32,501 nt of DNA from Acidobacteriota bacterium (GCA_003154775.1 PMES01000051.1:1-32501), one strand, 5' to 3'. Positions 22,784-31,557 are shown, numbered from the stretch's first letter. Notes: generated from the sequence alone by a model not told the origin. Numbers and translations are program-made.

Positions 22784-23370
22784 AGAAGTTCCTTGGTGCT
22801 GGGCAAAACGTTGCGCAGGCGCATGTCGCGCGAAACGGCGAAACGCAGCGCGCGGGCGAAGGCCTTGAACAGGGCTTCGACCTGGTGGTGGGAAGAACGG
22901 CCGTAGAGAACGCGCAAGTGCACATTGGCGCGGGCGGCCTGCGCAAACCCCTGAAAAAAGTCTTCCACCAATTCGGTTTGGAAATCGCCGACGCGTTTTG
23001 CGGAGAATTTCGCCTTGACGACGCAAAAGCCGCGGCCACCAAAATCGATGGCGGCGGCCGCGAGGGTTTCGTCCATGGGCATCAGGAAATAGCCGGCGCG
23101 GAGAATGCCTTTTTTGTTGCCGAGCGCGGCGTTGACGGCTTCGCCGAGAGCGATGCCAACGTCCTCGACGGTGTGGTGCTGGTCCACGTGCAGGTCGCCC
23201 TTGGCCGTAAGGCGAAGGTCGAGGCCGCCGTGGCGGGTGACGAGGTCCAGCATGTGATCAAAGAAGGGGATGCCCGTGGAAATGCTGGCTTTGCCGCGCC
23301 CGTCGAGATTCAAACGCAGCGCGATTTGCGTCTCCTTGGTGTTGCGCCGGATTGATGAAGTTCTGGGCAT
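22780..23370 (-). CDS. hisB: Imidazoleglycerol-phosphate dehydratase
   Basis: HisB (196 residues) dehydrates imidazole glycerol phosphate to imidazole acetol phosphate with Mn. It is the monofunctional form, with no histidinol-phosphatase domain. Metal-binding motifs are GIPFFDHMLD, DQHHTVEDVGI and GRSSHHQVEALFKAFARAL. The ribosome-binding AGGA overlaps the TAG stop of hisC 8 bases upstream, so translation is coupled. The dedicated phosphatase for the next-but-one step must be elsewhere. Confidence 0.96.
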   Translation of the reverse strand: MPRTSSIRRNTKETQIALRLNLDGRGKASISTGIPFFDHMLDLVTRHGGLDLRLTAKGDLHVDQHHTVEDVGIALGEAVNAALGNKKGILRAGYFLMPMDETLAAAAIDFGGRGFCVVKAKFSAKRVGDFQTELVEDFFQGFAQAARANVHLRVLYGRSSHHQVEALFKAFARALRFAVSRDMRLRNVLPSTKELL

Positions 23371-23378
23371 AAGTTTTC

Positions 23379-24431
23379 CTAGGAGTTGCGCTTGAACAGA
23401 CGCAGGAGTTTTTTGAGTTCCGCTTCCGTGCCAATGGTGATGCGGGCAAAGCCGCGCCCGAGGTCATGGCTGCGTTCGCGGACGAGGATGCCGTGGCGCT
23501 CGAGTTTCCGGAAGAATGCGGGGCCCGTCTTGCCAAAATCGGCGATGAGAAAATTGGCGGCACTGGGATAGACGCGCACATTGCGTTTCTGGAGTTCACG
23601 CGCAAACCAAGCGCGCAGACGCTTGACGTCCCGGACATACCGCGCGATGGGTGTGCCTTCTTCCACCGCGGCAACGCTGGCGGCGAGCGCCGCCGTGTTG
23701 ACGGGGTAGGGAGGCAAGGCGCGGCGGACCAACGCCAACGAATCCCGGCAGCCAAGGACGGCCCCGAGGCGCAGACCCGCCAGGCCTTCGGCTTTCGAAA
23801 AAGTCCGCGCCACGAAGAGCTGAGGATATTTCCGGATCCAGGGAACGACGGAGAGGCCGGAAAATTCCGCGTAGGCTTCGTCCATGACCATTACCGTATG
23901 CGTGGCGGCGCGCAGCAGTTTGCGGATTACATCTTTGCCAACCAGCGTCCCGGTGGGATTGTTGGGGTTGGCGAGAAAGAACACGCGGGGTTTCCGGCGA
24001 AGTGCGGCGAGGGCGGCGGCGAAGGGGAACTCCATGTCGGGGCCGTAGTGGAGTGATTGCACGCGCGCGCCGGCAATTTCGGCGTAGTAGCGGTACATCG
24101 GAAAGGTCGGCTCGCAGATCAGGATGTGGCTGTGCGGCTCGACGAAGGTATCGAAGAAGACGCGCAAGGCATCGTCACCGCCGTTGGTGAGGACGAGTTC
24201 CGTCGGGTGCACACGAAAATAGCGGGCGATTTTGCGCGTGGACACCGCGTATTCCGGATACGTGGCGATTTCTTTCGCGCTGAGCTTCCGGAGGGCACGC
24301 AATGCGGCCGGGCCGCAGCCGCGCGTGTTCTCATTGAAGTCGAGGCGAATCTTGCCCGCGCGCCCCTCGGCGGGCGCTTCATAGGTGCGGCGCTCGAGAA
24401 TGGCCTGGCGAACGGGGAGATGCACTTTCAC
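23379..24431 (-). CDS. hisC: Histidinol-phosphate aminotransferase
   Basis: HisC (350 residues) is a PLP-dependent class I/II aminotransferase that converts imidazole acetol phosphate and glutamate to histidinol phosphate. Visible motifs are RLDFNENTRGCGP near the N-terminus, FFLANPNNPTGTLV, VMDEAYAEF and ARTFSKAEGLAGLRLG with the PLP lysine. The start is taken as GTG 24431 (VKVHLPVRQAILERR), which overlaps the hisD stop as GTGA. A longer open frame upstream lies wholly inside hisD and is unlikely to be used. Confidence 0.95.
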   Translation of the reverse strand: MKVHLPVRQAILERRTYEAPAEGRAGKIRLDFNENTRGCGPAALRALRKLSAKEIATYPEYAVSTRKIARYFRVHPTELVLTNGGDDALRVFFDTFVEPHSHILICEPTFPMYRYYAEIAGARVQSLHYGPDMEFPFAAALAALRRKPRVFFLANPNNPTGTLVGKDVIRKLLRAATHTVMVMDEAYAEFSGLSVVPWIRKYPQLFVARTFSKAEGLAGLRLGAVLGCRDSLALVRRALPPYPVNTAALAASVAAVEEGTPIARYVRDVKRLRAWFARELQKRNVRVYPSAANFLIADFGKTGPAFFRKLERHGILVRERSHDLGRGFARITIGTEAELKKLLRLFKRNS

Positions 24432-25681
24432 CGGCGCACCTCGACGGCATTTGCGTGCGCGTAAAGTCCTTCGGCACCGGCCAGGGTTTGCACGTCTGCG
24501 GCGAGGCCGCGGTAGCCACGGCGCGCGATGGTTTGCACGCTGATGCACTTCACAAAATCGCCGGCGCCGAGGCCACCGCGACGCCTGGCCCAGCCGCCCG
24601 TCGGCAAAACGTGGTTGCTGCCACTAGCATAATCGCCGAAAGGTTGCGCGCTGAGCGGGCCGAGAAACACCGTTCCGGCAGAGTGAATTTTGCCCAACAG
24701 TTTGCGGCCGTTGGACGGCAAGCTGAGGTGCTCCGGTGCAAAGCGATTCACAAACTCACAGGCCGCGTTCCAGGAGCGGGCCAAAAGGATGGCGCCGGTC
24801 TTGTGGATGGAAAATTGCGCGAGATTATCGGGGAGCAATTCATCCAATTGCTCCATGACCTCGTGCTGAACTTTTCGAGCGAAGCTCGGGGATGAAGTTA
24901 CCAGATAGCTTCCGGCATCGGGAGCATGCTCGGCTTGCGCCAGCAAATCGGCGGCGATCCAACGGGGATTCCCCTGATTGGCGAGCACGATAGCCTCTGT
25001 TGGCCCGGCGGGCAAATCGATGGCGCAGGTGGCGCTGATGATTTGCTTCGCAGCAGTGACGAAGCGATTGCCTGGCCCGAAGATTTTCTCGACGGCCGCG
25101 ATGCGCTTTGTGCCATAGGCGAGCGCGGCAATCGCCTGGGCGCCGCCGATGCGGGCGATTTGCGTGACGCCCAGCAGATCGGCCGCGGCGATCAGTTCAT
25201 CGTTCGGACGCGGACAAACGGCAACGATACGCCGGACGCCGGCCACTTGCGCGGGCACCACGGTCATCACCAGCGTGGAGACGAGCGCGAAGCGTCCGCC
25301 GGGAATATAGCATCCGATGGATTCCAGGGGACGGACGATTTGGGCGACGGTAACGCCCGGCTCAACCTGGAGCGACCATGCGCGGGGCAACTGTTTTTCC
25401 GCCACGCGGCGAACATTGTCCGCGGCGTGAGAGATAGCGCGAAGGAATTCGCGGCCGACACGTTTCTTTGCCGCGTCGGTTTCGGCGGGAGTGATCCAGA
25501 GCTTCGCGTGTTGCGACGCGGCCGGATCGAACTTGCGGTTCCACTTGTGCAATGCGGCGTCGCCCCGCAGCCGGACATCGGCGACGATTTTCGCCGCGGT
25601 TTGCAGGGCAACGCGGTCATCGCCCTGACGGAGCCGCATGAGTTTTGCTTCGGTTTGCGCGGTGAGTTTCAGGATTCTCAT
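24428..25681 (-). CDS. hisD: Histidinol dehydrogenase
   Basis: HisD (417 residues) carries out the last two steps, oxidising histidinol to histidine with NAD and zinc. Characteristic motifs are SIGCYIPGGRFALVSTLVM, IGGAQAIAALAYGT, IFGPGNRFVTAAK, LPAGPTEAIVLA, FAPEHLSL and GSNHVLPTGGWAR. The start [14 protein letters not shown] at 25681 shares ATGA with the hisG stop. A frame running farther upstream lies inside hisG. Confidence 0.96.
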   Translation of the reverse strand: MRILKLTAQTEAKLMRLRQGDDRVALQTAAKIVADVRLRGDAALHKWNRKFDPAASQHAKLWITPAETDAAKKRVGREFLRAISHAADNVRRVAEKQLPRAWSLQVEPGVTVAQIVRPLESIGCYIPGGRFALVSTLVMTVVPAQVAGVRRIVAVCPRPNDELIAAADLLGVTQIARIGGAQAIAALAYGTKRIAAVEKIFGPGNRFVTAAKQIISATCAIDLPAGPTEAIVLANQGNPRWIAADLLAQAEHAPDAGSYLVTSSPSFARKVQHEVMEQLDELLPDNLAQFSIHKTGAILLARSWNAACEFVNRFAPEHLSLPSNGRKLLGKIHSAGTVFLGPLSAQPFGDYASGSNHVLPTGGWARRRGGLGAGDFVKCISVQTIARRGYRGLAADVQTLAGAEGLYAHANAVEVRR

Positions 25682-26553
25682 CAGAACACGATCTTGTTCA
25701 AGGGATATTCCACAATGCCCTGGGCCTTGGCAGCCTTGAGCCTTGGAAGAATCTGCCGGACGACGGCCTCTTCGACGATGGTGTTGACGGCGACCCATTC
25801 CGAATCGCTGAGCGCGGAAATGGTGGGATTTTTCAGCGCCGGGAGCACTGCCAGTACGGCGGCCAGATCCTGCTGCTTCACGTTGAGCATTAGACCGACG
25901 CGAGTGGCGGCGGCAATCGCGCCTTGCAGCATGAGCACGAGGCTTTCGGCCTTCTGGCGTTTCGCGGGATCTTCGGCGGCCTTGCGGTTCATGATGAAGA
26001 CCGTGGAGGATTCGAGAACGGTATCAAGGATGCGCAAGCGGTTGGCGCGCAGCGAAGATCCCGTTTCCGTGACTTCCACAATCGCGTCGGCGAGCTGCGG
26101 GACTTTCACTTCGGTGGCGCCCCAGGAAAATTCCACGCGCGCTTTGACACCATGGCCGGCGAGATATTTTTCGGTGATGCGCACGAGTTCGGTGGCAATG
26201 GTTTTTCCCTCGAGGTCGCGCGGGGTGCGAATGGCCGAGTCTTCGGGAACGGCCAGCACCCACTTGACGCGGGCCAGACGCTGCTTGGCGTAGATAAGCT
26301 CCGCAAGTTCGACGACATCCGCATTCGTTTCCACGACCCAATCGTGGCCGGTGATCCCGGCTTCGAGAGCGCCCGATTCGACGTAGCGCGCCATCTCCTG
26401 CGCGCGCACCAGCAGGCAGTCGATTTCGGCGTCGTCAATCGCGGGCACGTAGCTGCGGGAACTCAGCGTGACCTTCCAGCCGGCGCGGGCCAGCAGATCG
26501 ATGGTGGCATCCTGCAAGCTGCCTTTAGGGATACCCAATTTCAAGACGCTCAT
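25681..26553 (-). CDS. hisG: ATP phosphoribosyltransferase, long form
   Basis: HisG (290 residues) catalyses the first committed step, ATP plus PRPP to phosphoribosyl-ATP. It starts [32 protein letters not shown] and [16 protein letters not shown] belong to the catalytic domains, and [18 protein letters not shown] is the PRPP-site region. The C-terminal about 75 residues form the regulatory domain of the long form, which allows feedback inhibition by histidine without HisZ. It overlaps hisI upstream and hisD downstream by ATGA. Confidence 0.96.
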   Translation of the reverse strand: MSVLKLGIPKGSLQDATIDLLARAGWKVTLSSRSYVPAIDDAEIDCLLVRAQEMARYVESGALEAGITGHDWVVETNADVVELAELIYAKQRLARVKWVLAVPEDSAIRTPRDLEGKTIATELVRITEKYLAGHGVKARVEFSWGATEVKVPQLADAIVEVTETGSSLRANRLRILDTVLESSTVFIMNRKAAEDPAKRQKAESLVLMLQGAIAAATRVGLMLNVKQQDLAAVLAVLPALKNPTISALSDSEWVAVNTIVEEAVVRQILPRLKAAKAQGIVEYPLNKIVF

Positions 26554-26939
26554 TGCGCCCCCTTTTTGCCGTAAACATCCTCGACCGCGAAAGCACGCTC
26601 CGCGACGATGCGCGACGTGCCATCCGGCTCCAGTTCGCGAAAAAAGCAGCTCCGGTAGCCCTCGTGACATACGCCGGGCCCGACAGGATCGACACGGATG
26701 AGGAGGGAATCGGCGTCGCAATCGAAGAGGAGTTGGCGGACGCGGAGGACGTGGCCGCTGGTTTCGCCTTTTTTCCAGAGGCGCTGGCGGGTGCGGCTAT
26801 AGAAGTGGACCTCGCCGGTGCGCTGGGTGCATTCGAGCGCTTCGGGATTCAAGAAACCGAGCATCAGCACTTCGCGCGTGGCGTGGTCCTGAATGACCGC
26901 GGGGATCAACCCGTCCAATTTTGCAAAGGCAAGTTCCAA
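26550..26939 (-). CDS. hisI: Phosphoribosyl-AMP cyclohydrolase
   Basis: HisI (129 residues) opens the adenine ring of PR-AMP in step three. [18 protein letters not shown] gives the metal-binding Asp residues and [11 protein letters not shown] the zinc Cys residues. [15 protein letters not shown] is the substrate loop. It has no C-terminal pyrophosphohydrolase (HisE) domain and ends shortly after the last motif, so the second step needs a separate hisE outside this window. As first gene of the operon it lies directly downstream of the attenuator hairpin. Confidence 0.95.
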   Translation of the reverse strand: MELAFAKLDGLIPAVIQDHATREVLMLGFLNPEALECTQRTGEVHFYSRTRQRLWKKGETSGHVLRVRQLLFDCDADSLLIRVDPVGPGVCHEGYRSCFFRELEPDGTSRIVAERAFAVEDVYGKKGAQ

Positions 26940-26949
26940 CAGAGCCTCC

Positions 26950-26989
26950 CAAAAACAAAAAACCCGCCGGGGCGATTGGCGCCAGCGGG
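26950..26989 (-). terminator. Attenuator terminator of the his operon
   Basis: On the - strand CCCGCTGGCG and CGCCCCGGCGGG pair through CCCGC/GCGGG and GGCG/CGCC around CCAAT. They are followed at once by TTTTTTGTTTTT. It lies 28 bases after the leader-peptide stop and 11 bases before hisI, the expected place for a factor-independent attenuator. Confidence 0.8.
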
Positions 26990-27017
26990 CTGATAAGAGC
27001 TTATTGATACGAAAGCG

Positions 27018-27086
27018 CTATACAGACCTCACCGGGCGCGGCAGGAAGCCGTGATGATGATGGTGTCGATGCGCGCGAAGAAGCAT
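27018..27086 (-). CDS. hisL: his operon leader peptide
   Basis: A 22-codon frame on the - strand reads MLLRAHRHHHHHGFL, then PRPVRSV and TAG. It has six His codons in a run of seven (CAT CGA CAC CAT CAT CAT CAC), followed by a GC-rich hairpin with a T-tract just before hisI. This is the logic of classical his attenuation. When charged tRNA-His is scarce the ribosome stalls at the His run and the terminator does not form. There is no Shine-Dalgarno sequence before the ATG. A possible -10 box ends nine bases upstream, so the transcript may be nearly leaderless. The frame is open farther upstream, so an alternative start is possible, but the His run and stop would be the same. Confidence 0.82.
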   Translation of the reverse strand: MLLRAHRHHHHHGFLPRPVRSV

Positions 27087-27095
27087 TGCAAGGAG

Positions 27096-27125
27096 AAAAT
27101 ACACGATCGGCAAGGGTTGAGCCAA
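27096..27125 (-). promoter_or_regulatory. Candidate promoter of the his operon
   Basis: TTGGCT (27125-27120) and TATTTT (27101-27096) are separated by 18 bases on the - strand. Initiation would fall about two or three bases before the ATG of the leader peptide, consistent with its lack of a ribosome-binding site. The match is modest, and a promoter inside the PilZ gene is an alternative. Confidence 0.3.
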
Positions 27126-27162
27126 ACCAAAAATCACGGCAGATGCATCTGAATTTTCGATG

Positions 27163-27528
27163 CTAGGTTCGGGAGACGATACCCGGCGGGGTGTTGGAGC
27201 TGTAATTGACCGTCATGATCAGATGCAGGGCCACGCCAAACCTGGCGTTGGGCAGGGGTTCGACGCGCACGACCTCCGCGACGTATTCGCAGTTCATGGG
27301 GTCGTGGGCGGAACTGAAGGGGAAAGTGACGAAGACACGCATGCCCTTGTAATAGCTGGAACGGCGGGTGTGAAAATAGATGCCTTCCTTGGAGGCGTTG
27401 ATGCTGACAGGCATGTCTTCGAAGTGCTCGTCCCGCGGCTCCGAGGGACGCACGCGAAGGGGCTTGGCGATTTTGGCTCGCCGGCTGCGGCGCTTATCCG
27501 GATACTGCTTTTCAGACAATTCGGCCAT
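27163..27528 (-). CDS. PilZ-domain protein
   Basis: This 121-residue, essentially single-domain protein has the two c-di-GMP signatures of PilZ: the basic RRSRRAKIAKPLRV (RxxxR) near residues 13-26 and INASKEGIYF (NxSxxG) about residues 43-52. Strands GMRVFVTFPF, YVAEVVRVEP and RFGVALHLI complete the barrel. It would bind cyclic di-GMP and act by protein-protein contact. It lies immediately upstream of the his leader on the same strand, with no functional link evident. AGGACG lies upstream of its ATG. Confidence 0.85.
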   Translation of the reverse strand: MAELSEKQYPDKRRSRRAKIAKPLRVRPSEPRDEHFEDMPVSINASKEGIYFHTRRSSYYKGMRVFVTFPFSSAHDPMNCEYVAEVVRVEPLPNARFGVALHLIMTVNYSSNTPPGIVSRT

Positions 27529-27647
27529 GATATCGTCCTACGGGCGGGTCCATTTCTATGATTGAGGGAGTAGCACGAAACGTCAAGGCATTGCGCCGAA
27601 TCTGATACTGACAGGACAATAACAGTTCGATTCAGGGAGCCACAGAT

Positions 27648-28043
27648 ATGGGCGAAAAATTGCGGAAATCCGATGCGGAGTGGAAGAAGTCACTTACACA
27701 GAACCAGTACTATGTGACACGGCAGAAAGGGACGGAACCCGCGTTTACCGGCGAGTACGAAGCTAGCGAAACGGCCGGCACCTATAATTGCGTGTGTTGC
27801 GGGGAGCCGCTGTTCCGGTCAGAGACTAAATTTCACTCCGGCTGCGGCTGGCCGAGCTTCTTCGCCCCCGCCAACGGGGAGGTGTTGGAGGAGGAAACCG
27901 ATAGCTCCCACGGGATGACACGGACGGAGGTGCGGTGCAGCCATTGCGAAGCGCATCTGGGGCACGTGTTTGAGGACGGCCCGAAGCCCACGGGATTGCG
28001 TTACTGCATCAACTCGGTAGCGTTGAAGTTGGAAAAAGCCTAG
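27648..28043 (+). CDS. msrB: Peptide methionine (R)-S-oxide reductase
   Basis: MsrB (131 residues) repairs methionine-R-sulfoxide in proteins. Zinc-binding pairs CVCC and CSHC, the hallmark [25 protein letters not shown] and the catalytic Cys in RYCINSVAL are all visible. There is no signal peptide, so it is cytoplasmic. GGGAG precedes the ATG. It is divergent from the PilZ gene, with a gap of about 120 bases. Confidence 0.96.
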   Translation: MGEKLRKSDAEWKKSLTQNQYYVTRQKGTEPAFTGEYEASETAGTYNCVCCGEPLFRSETKFHSGCGWPSFFAPANGEVLEEETDSSHGMTRTEVRCSHCEAHLGHVFEDGPKPTGLRYCINSVALKLEKA

Positions 28044-28114
28044 CGGGAGCCCTGGGTGGGGCCAAACTCTCCGTTTCTCGTGCGTGGACTGGTCTGAATG
28101 ATTAAGGGGCGCGG

Positions 28115-28384
28115 TTACGCGGCGGGGCAAGAGCTGGCCGCCATTTCGGCGACCGGGTCGGACTGGCGTTCCCACGCTGCCAGCAGGAGAACTTTGTGGC
28201 CGCTGGGGTAGCGGAAAATGTAGTAGACGCTGGAATCGCCATCGACCTCAAAGAAGCCGGGGCGGCGCAAATCGGGGCGGCCGGTTATCCCCGCGCCGAG
28301 CAACAGGCGGAGTTCCGCCAGTTGTTCCGGAGGGTGTGTCCGGAGGTCTTCGACAATGGGCGGCAGTTTTTGCATATTCGTCAT
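28115..28384 (-). CDS. Small conserved-looking hypothetical protein
   Basis: This 89-residue protein starts MTNMQKLPPIVEDLRTHPPE, with AAGGA 7 bases upstream of ATG 28384. A longer frame to 28462 has less support. It has an amphipathic helix (EQLAELRLLLGAG), then beta-like segments (GFFEVDGDSSVYYIFRYP, HKVLLLAAWER), a pattern of helix then sheet like small RelE-type folds. I cannot confirm that assignment and no antitoxin gene is adjacent. Function unknown. Confidence 0.6.
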   Translation of the reverse strand: MTNMQKLPPIVEDLRTHPPEQLAELRLLLGAGITGRPDLRRPGFFEVDGDSSVYYIFRYPSGHKVLLLAAWERQSDPVAEMAASSCPAA

Positions 28385-28462
28385 CGGCTTATCCTTGATC
28401 CGCCGTAGCAGCATACTGTGAGCCTCATCCATTAAGACGTAAAATCCGGCCAAATGTTTCAT

Positions 28463-28852
28463 GACAGCAACGCCGCAAGCGATTGGGCCACTGAAACGCC
28501 AAAGTTACGCGCTTCACTCCCATTAGATGCAAGGATTTAGGGTTCGGGCAGGGAATTGGAATTTCGCGTTTGCCGGTGTTACCGATGGCAGCGGCCATAT
28601 TGGCAGCCTTGCTGGCCGGCCAGCATGCGGCAAAGCAAGAGAGGGCGAGACAAGAAAGGTCCACTTCCTCGTGTTGCCGGTGGGATTCGGCTCTCACTTC
28701 TGTCAGCAGCGGGTCAATTGCGGGTTTCGGCTTCGACAGTCCTCTTCGGTCAACTAATGAAGAACGGGTTACTAGCTTGTATACTACTTGCGCGGACGGA
28801 GTTTTCTTGCGATAGTGATGCCTAAGAGTTTTCCAACTTCGAGGTTTTTCAC
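28463..28852. other. Intergenic stretch with no supported gene
   Basis: Several short frames overlap here on both strands but none has a ribosome-binding site, domain or consistent codon use. TATACT near 28776 could be a -10 element for the small gene at 28853, without a good -35. I see no repeat or RNA gene. Confidence 0.4.
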
Positions 28853-29080
28853 GTGGCTAAACGAGCAGCGAAACTACCCAGAAAGTCCGTGCGCGACGAA
28901 AAATCCGAGTTTGGCAAGGATCGCCGTCGCCGGCATCACCATTATCTGGTCACCGTCAACTACGCGGATGGCGATAATTTTGGCCGCGTTTATACCGATA
29001 AGGACAAGGCCACGCGATTCGCCGAACGCCAGCGGCGCTCACCCGTGGTCAAGTCCGCGCGCGTCAGCCAAGTATCCTGA
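28853..29080 (+). CDS. Small basic hypothetical protein
   Basis: This 75-residue, very basic protein starts at GTG 28853 with GAGG eight bases upstream. It begins MAKRAAKLPRKSVRDEKSEF and contains a DRRRRHHHYLVTVNYAD segment followed by GRVYTDKDKATRFAERQRRS. The centre looks like a beta hairpin and a helix, perhaps a nucleic-acid-binding or RNA-associated protein, but no family is recognised. It lies just upstream of tRNA-Gly. The coding call rests on the ribosome-binding site and ordered sequence and is moderate. Confidence 0.5.
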   Translation: MAKRAAKLPRKSVRDEKSEFGKDRRRRHHHYLVTVNYADGDNFGRVYTDKDKATRFAERQRRSPVVKSARVSQVS

Positions 29081-29159
29081 GCGGGTTCGGCAACTGCAGC
29101 AGATGCATTGCCGTGACTTGGTTTTCGGTGTGGTTGCGTGCTATAAAATAAGAGGTCGA

Positions 29160-29233
29160 GCGGCCTTAGTATAATGGTAGTACGGAACCTTGCCAAGGTT
29201 CAGGCGTGAGTTCGATTCTCATAGGCCGCTCCA
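29160..29233 (+). tRNA. tRNA-Gly (anticodon GCC)
   Basis: A complete cloverleaf can be read. Acceptor GCGGCCT pairs with AGGCCGC. The D-arm contains AATGGTA. The anticodon stem GAACC/GGTTC encloses loop TTGCCAA with anticodon GCC. The T-arm is GTGAG-TTCGATT-CTCAT, the discriminator is T, and CCA is encoded (29231-29233). An integrase gene ends 15 bases downstream on the opposite strand, so the tRNA 3' end is the likely attachment site of the element on the right. Confidence 0.95.
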
Positions 29234-29247
29234 TTACTTTCAAGAAG

Positions 29248-30624
29248 TTACGCAGCCGCCTCGTTTTCCATATTTTCCATTTGCACTACAACACCTCGGT
29301 TTTTAGTGGAAAACGCAGCTTGGACTTGCTCCATCGGAATCCTGCCAGAGTAGAGCCTGGTCATCGCAGCAGAGGTGTGACCCATCTGTTGCCGGATTAC
29401 CGCAGGCACGATCCCAGCTAGTTCCCAACGGCGGTTGCAGCCCCTTCTGAAGGCGTGTAGGCCCGCTTTCTTTAGACCGTTGGCCTCAAGGGCCAGGTAC
29501 AGCCCCTGATTAAGCACAGTGGTCTCTAATAGCGGCCCGCCACGTTTTGAGCGAAAGACCAGGACTTCGGGGCTGGGAGCGGCGTAGAGTTCAAGAAACC
29601 GCTTCAGCCTGGCCATGGCCTTCATCCCTTCGGCATCGCCGAGATGCACAGAGCGGTAGGCCGTCACGTTCTTGCACGGGCCTATCTTCCCGCCATTCCG
29701 TTGATCCGAAGAGTGCTTCACCTGAATCGCATTCGCTTCGAAGTCCAGATCACAGACCCGAAGTGCGAGTAGCTCTCCCGAGCGTAGTCCCGAAGCAGCT
29801 GCAAGAAGGATTAGTGTGGAGTATTGCTCTCGCCTGGCTTCGCCCAGCGTGTCGATCTTGCTGACATGCTCTGCGATCTTCTCCGCATCTGCCCAGGAGA
29901 ACGAGACTTTCTCACGACTGTCGATATCCATCTGCAACTTTTCCGCCTCAGGTATCTTTAACGCTTTTTGGGAGAACGGCGGCTCTTTGCCTTTTGAGAA
30001 CACCGACAGGACTCCTTGCATTGTGCGCAGGGCATCCTTGATCGTTGTCCACGAAAGACCCGCCTTCCTCTTCTTCGCTGCCCACTCATTGACCGAATCG
30101 ATGTCGATGTGTTCTATCGGTACATTGCCCCAATCCGCTTCGAGGTGGTTCCGGATGCGACCGTCTGCAACCGAGAACGTTGAGTCTCGAAGATAAGTGG
30201 GAGCATACTTCGTTCGATAGTGAGCCACGGCATCAGCGAAGGTCTTCGAAGAGGGAAGTCTGTAATCACCCGAGTTGATGTTGAGCTTCGAAATGATTTC
30301 CAGCTTTTTCCTCTGCGCTTCACTCTTCGTGATCTGCCCGACCAATCCGATCACTTCAGTAACACGCTTTCTCTCTTCCTGTCCTGGTACATCAGCCCAG
30401 AACTGGACGTAGTAATACTTCGTCCCATCAGCCCGCTCACCTACACGGAGCTTTGGGTCTTGCCCTTTCCTGCGAGACATGCACTTTCCCCGCTTTCTCG
30501 CTGGAACTGGCGGCACGCCAATATTATCAGGACGCGACGCGGGATCAACGGGCATCTGGCGCTCGATGGGTGAAGCGGTGGAAGACTGAGGAATGGGATT
30601 GCTGGACATTGAAACGACCGTCAT
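29248..30624 (-). CDS. int: Tyrosine-type site-specific integrase
   Basis: This 458-residue phage/ICE-type integrase has a low-complexity N-terminus, an arm-binding-like region (ERADGTKYYYVQFWADVPG), a SAM-like core-binding domain (about 125-230) and a catalytic domain. The catalytic residues are the Arg in AAASGLRSGELLALRVCDL, the HxxR motif in GLHAFRRGCNRRW and QQMGHTSAAMTRLYSG with the Tyr nucleophile. The true start may be the Met at residue 49 (MSRRKGQDPKLRVGE), because the first 48 residues look unstructured. Its 3' end is 15 bases from tRNA-Gly. It catalyses integration and excision at that tRNA. Confidence 0.93.
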   Translation of the reverse strand: MTVVSMSSNPIPQSSTASPIERQMPVDPASRPDNIGVPPVPARKRGKCMSRRKGQDPKLRVGERADGTKYYYVQFWADVPGQEERKRVTEVIGLVGQITKSEAQRKKLEIISKLNINSGDYRLPSSKTFADAVAHYRTKYAPTYLRDSTFSVADGRIRNHLEADWGNVPIEHIDIDSVNEWAAKKRKAGLSWTTIKDALRTMQGVLSVFSKGKEPPFSQKALKIPEAEKLQMDIDSREKVSFSWADAEKIAEHVSKIDTLGEARREQYSTLILLAAASGLRSGELLALRVCDLDFEANAIQVKHSSDQRNGGKIGPCKNVTAYRSVHLGDAEGMKAMARLKRFLELYAAPSPEVLVFRSKRGGPLLETTVLNQGLYLALEANGLKKAGLHAFRRGCNRRWELAGIVPAVIRQQMGHTSAAMTRLYSGRIPMEQVQAAFSTKNRGVVVQMENMENEAAA

Positions 30625-30651
30625 TTCATTGAAGCTATTCCTTTGTACTTC

Positions 30652-31557
30652 TCACTTTTCGAGGGTGCGTTCGCTGTCACGAGCCATAATTGCTTCACTG
30701 GATTTCATGTGGCCTGCGCCACGTCGCAATTCCTTTTGCGCTTTCTCCACCGTGTACCGTGCGTAGCCGGAATGTTTTTCGTCACCGCGGTAGTCCGCGA
30801 TGCGCTGGATGACGACCTCGGGATCGTCACCGCGGGTGAGAGCGCGTTTAGCGTAAGCCCAATCGTGCTCGGATTGACTCTTGTGGTCGCTGGGGGCAGT
30901 CCGGTTGGGTGCTTGGAGGTGGCCGAAGTGGCGCGGTGTTTCGGGCGAGTCTTCGTGAATCGTAAAATCACGGAGGGTGTAGAGCGCATCGCTTTCCTGG
31001 CGCGCTTGCACGATGAATTCCTCAGGAAGTTTGTGGTTGGCGAATCCAGGCAAACGAAGCACGCGCGTCGAATCCGTTGCCGCCAGATCACCGCCGAATT
31101 GATTTGCGAGGTTGTGAAGGAGAGACTCTGCCTCATCCTGACTGAATCCGGTCACTCTCCACACGACTTGGTGCTTGCCAGGCGAAGTATCAAGAACAAA
31201 GTTTGGGGCGGGGGCTTCTACGGAATTACGAATCGCGTCAAGAGCTTCGTCGCCCTTCTTGTCGAGGTCGAGATAGACGTGGCGTATATCCTTTATATTT
31301 TGTTTGGTCCGGCAGTACGCGCCGTCCTTAATTGGATTCATTCCCACGAATACGTCGGAACCGGCAGCACTCTGATTCGCTAGCCAAGTTTGAAAGCCGG
31401 GGCCCGCGATCGCCTCAGCCTTGGCGATTGTTTGGATCGTGTGGCCTGTCGAGCGATTTCGCACGAGGATCGCGGCGTTGTCCGCGGGTTCGAACAGCTC
31501 CCGGATATACTCCGACGCGGTGAGAGACCGCGGGGTGAATGCGGAGTCGGTGCTCAT
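30652..31557 (-). CDS. RepB-type DNA primase domain protein
   Basis: This 301-residue protein contains the RepB-primase core: VFVGMNPIKDG, then IRHVYLDLDKKGDEALDAI with the metal-binding Asp residues, PNFVLDTSPGKHQVVWRV and ATDSTRVLRLPGFANHK. A charged helical tail follows (about 220-301) with RGDDPEVVIQRIADYRGD. Such primases start plasmid or ICE replication or prime the transferred strand. The ATG overlaps the end of the upstream ATPase gene (ATGA), showing one transcript. The next gene downstream is the integrase, after 27 bases. Confidence 0.85.
   Translation of the reverse strand: MSTDSAFTPRSLTASEYIRELFEPADNAAILVRNRSTGHTIQTIAKAEAIAGPGFQTWLANQSAAGSDVFVGMNPIKDGAYCRTKQNIKDIRHVYLDLDKKGDEALDAIRNSVEAPAPNFVLDTSPGKHQVVWRVTGFSQDEAESLLHNLANQFGGDLAATDSTRVLRLPGFANHKLPEEFIVQARQESDALYTLRDFTIHEDSPETPRHFGHLQAPNRTAPSDHKSQSEHDWAYAKRALTRGDDPEVVIQRIADYRGDEKHSGYARYTVEKAQKELRRGAGHMKSSEAIMARDSERTLEK

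Noticed and set aside
28556-28825. Several overlapping short frames between 28463 and 28852
   Set aside because: No ribosome-binding site, domain or codon signal favours any of them.
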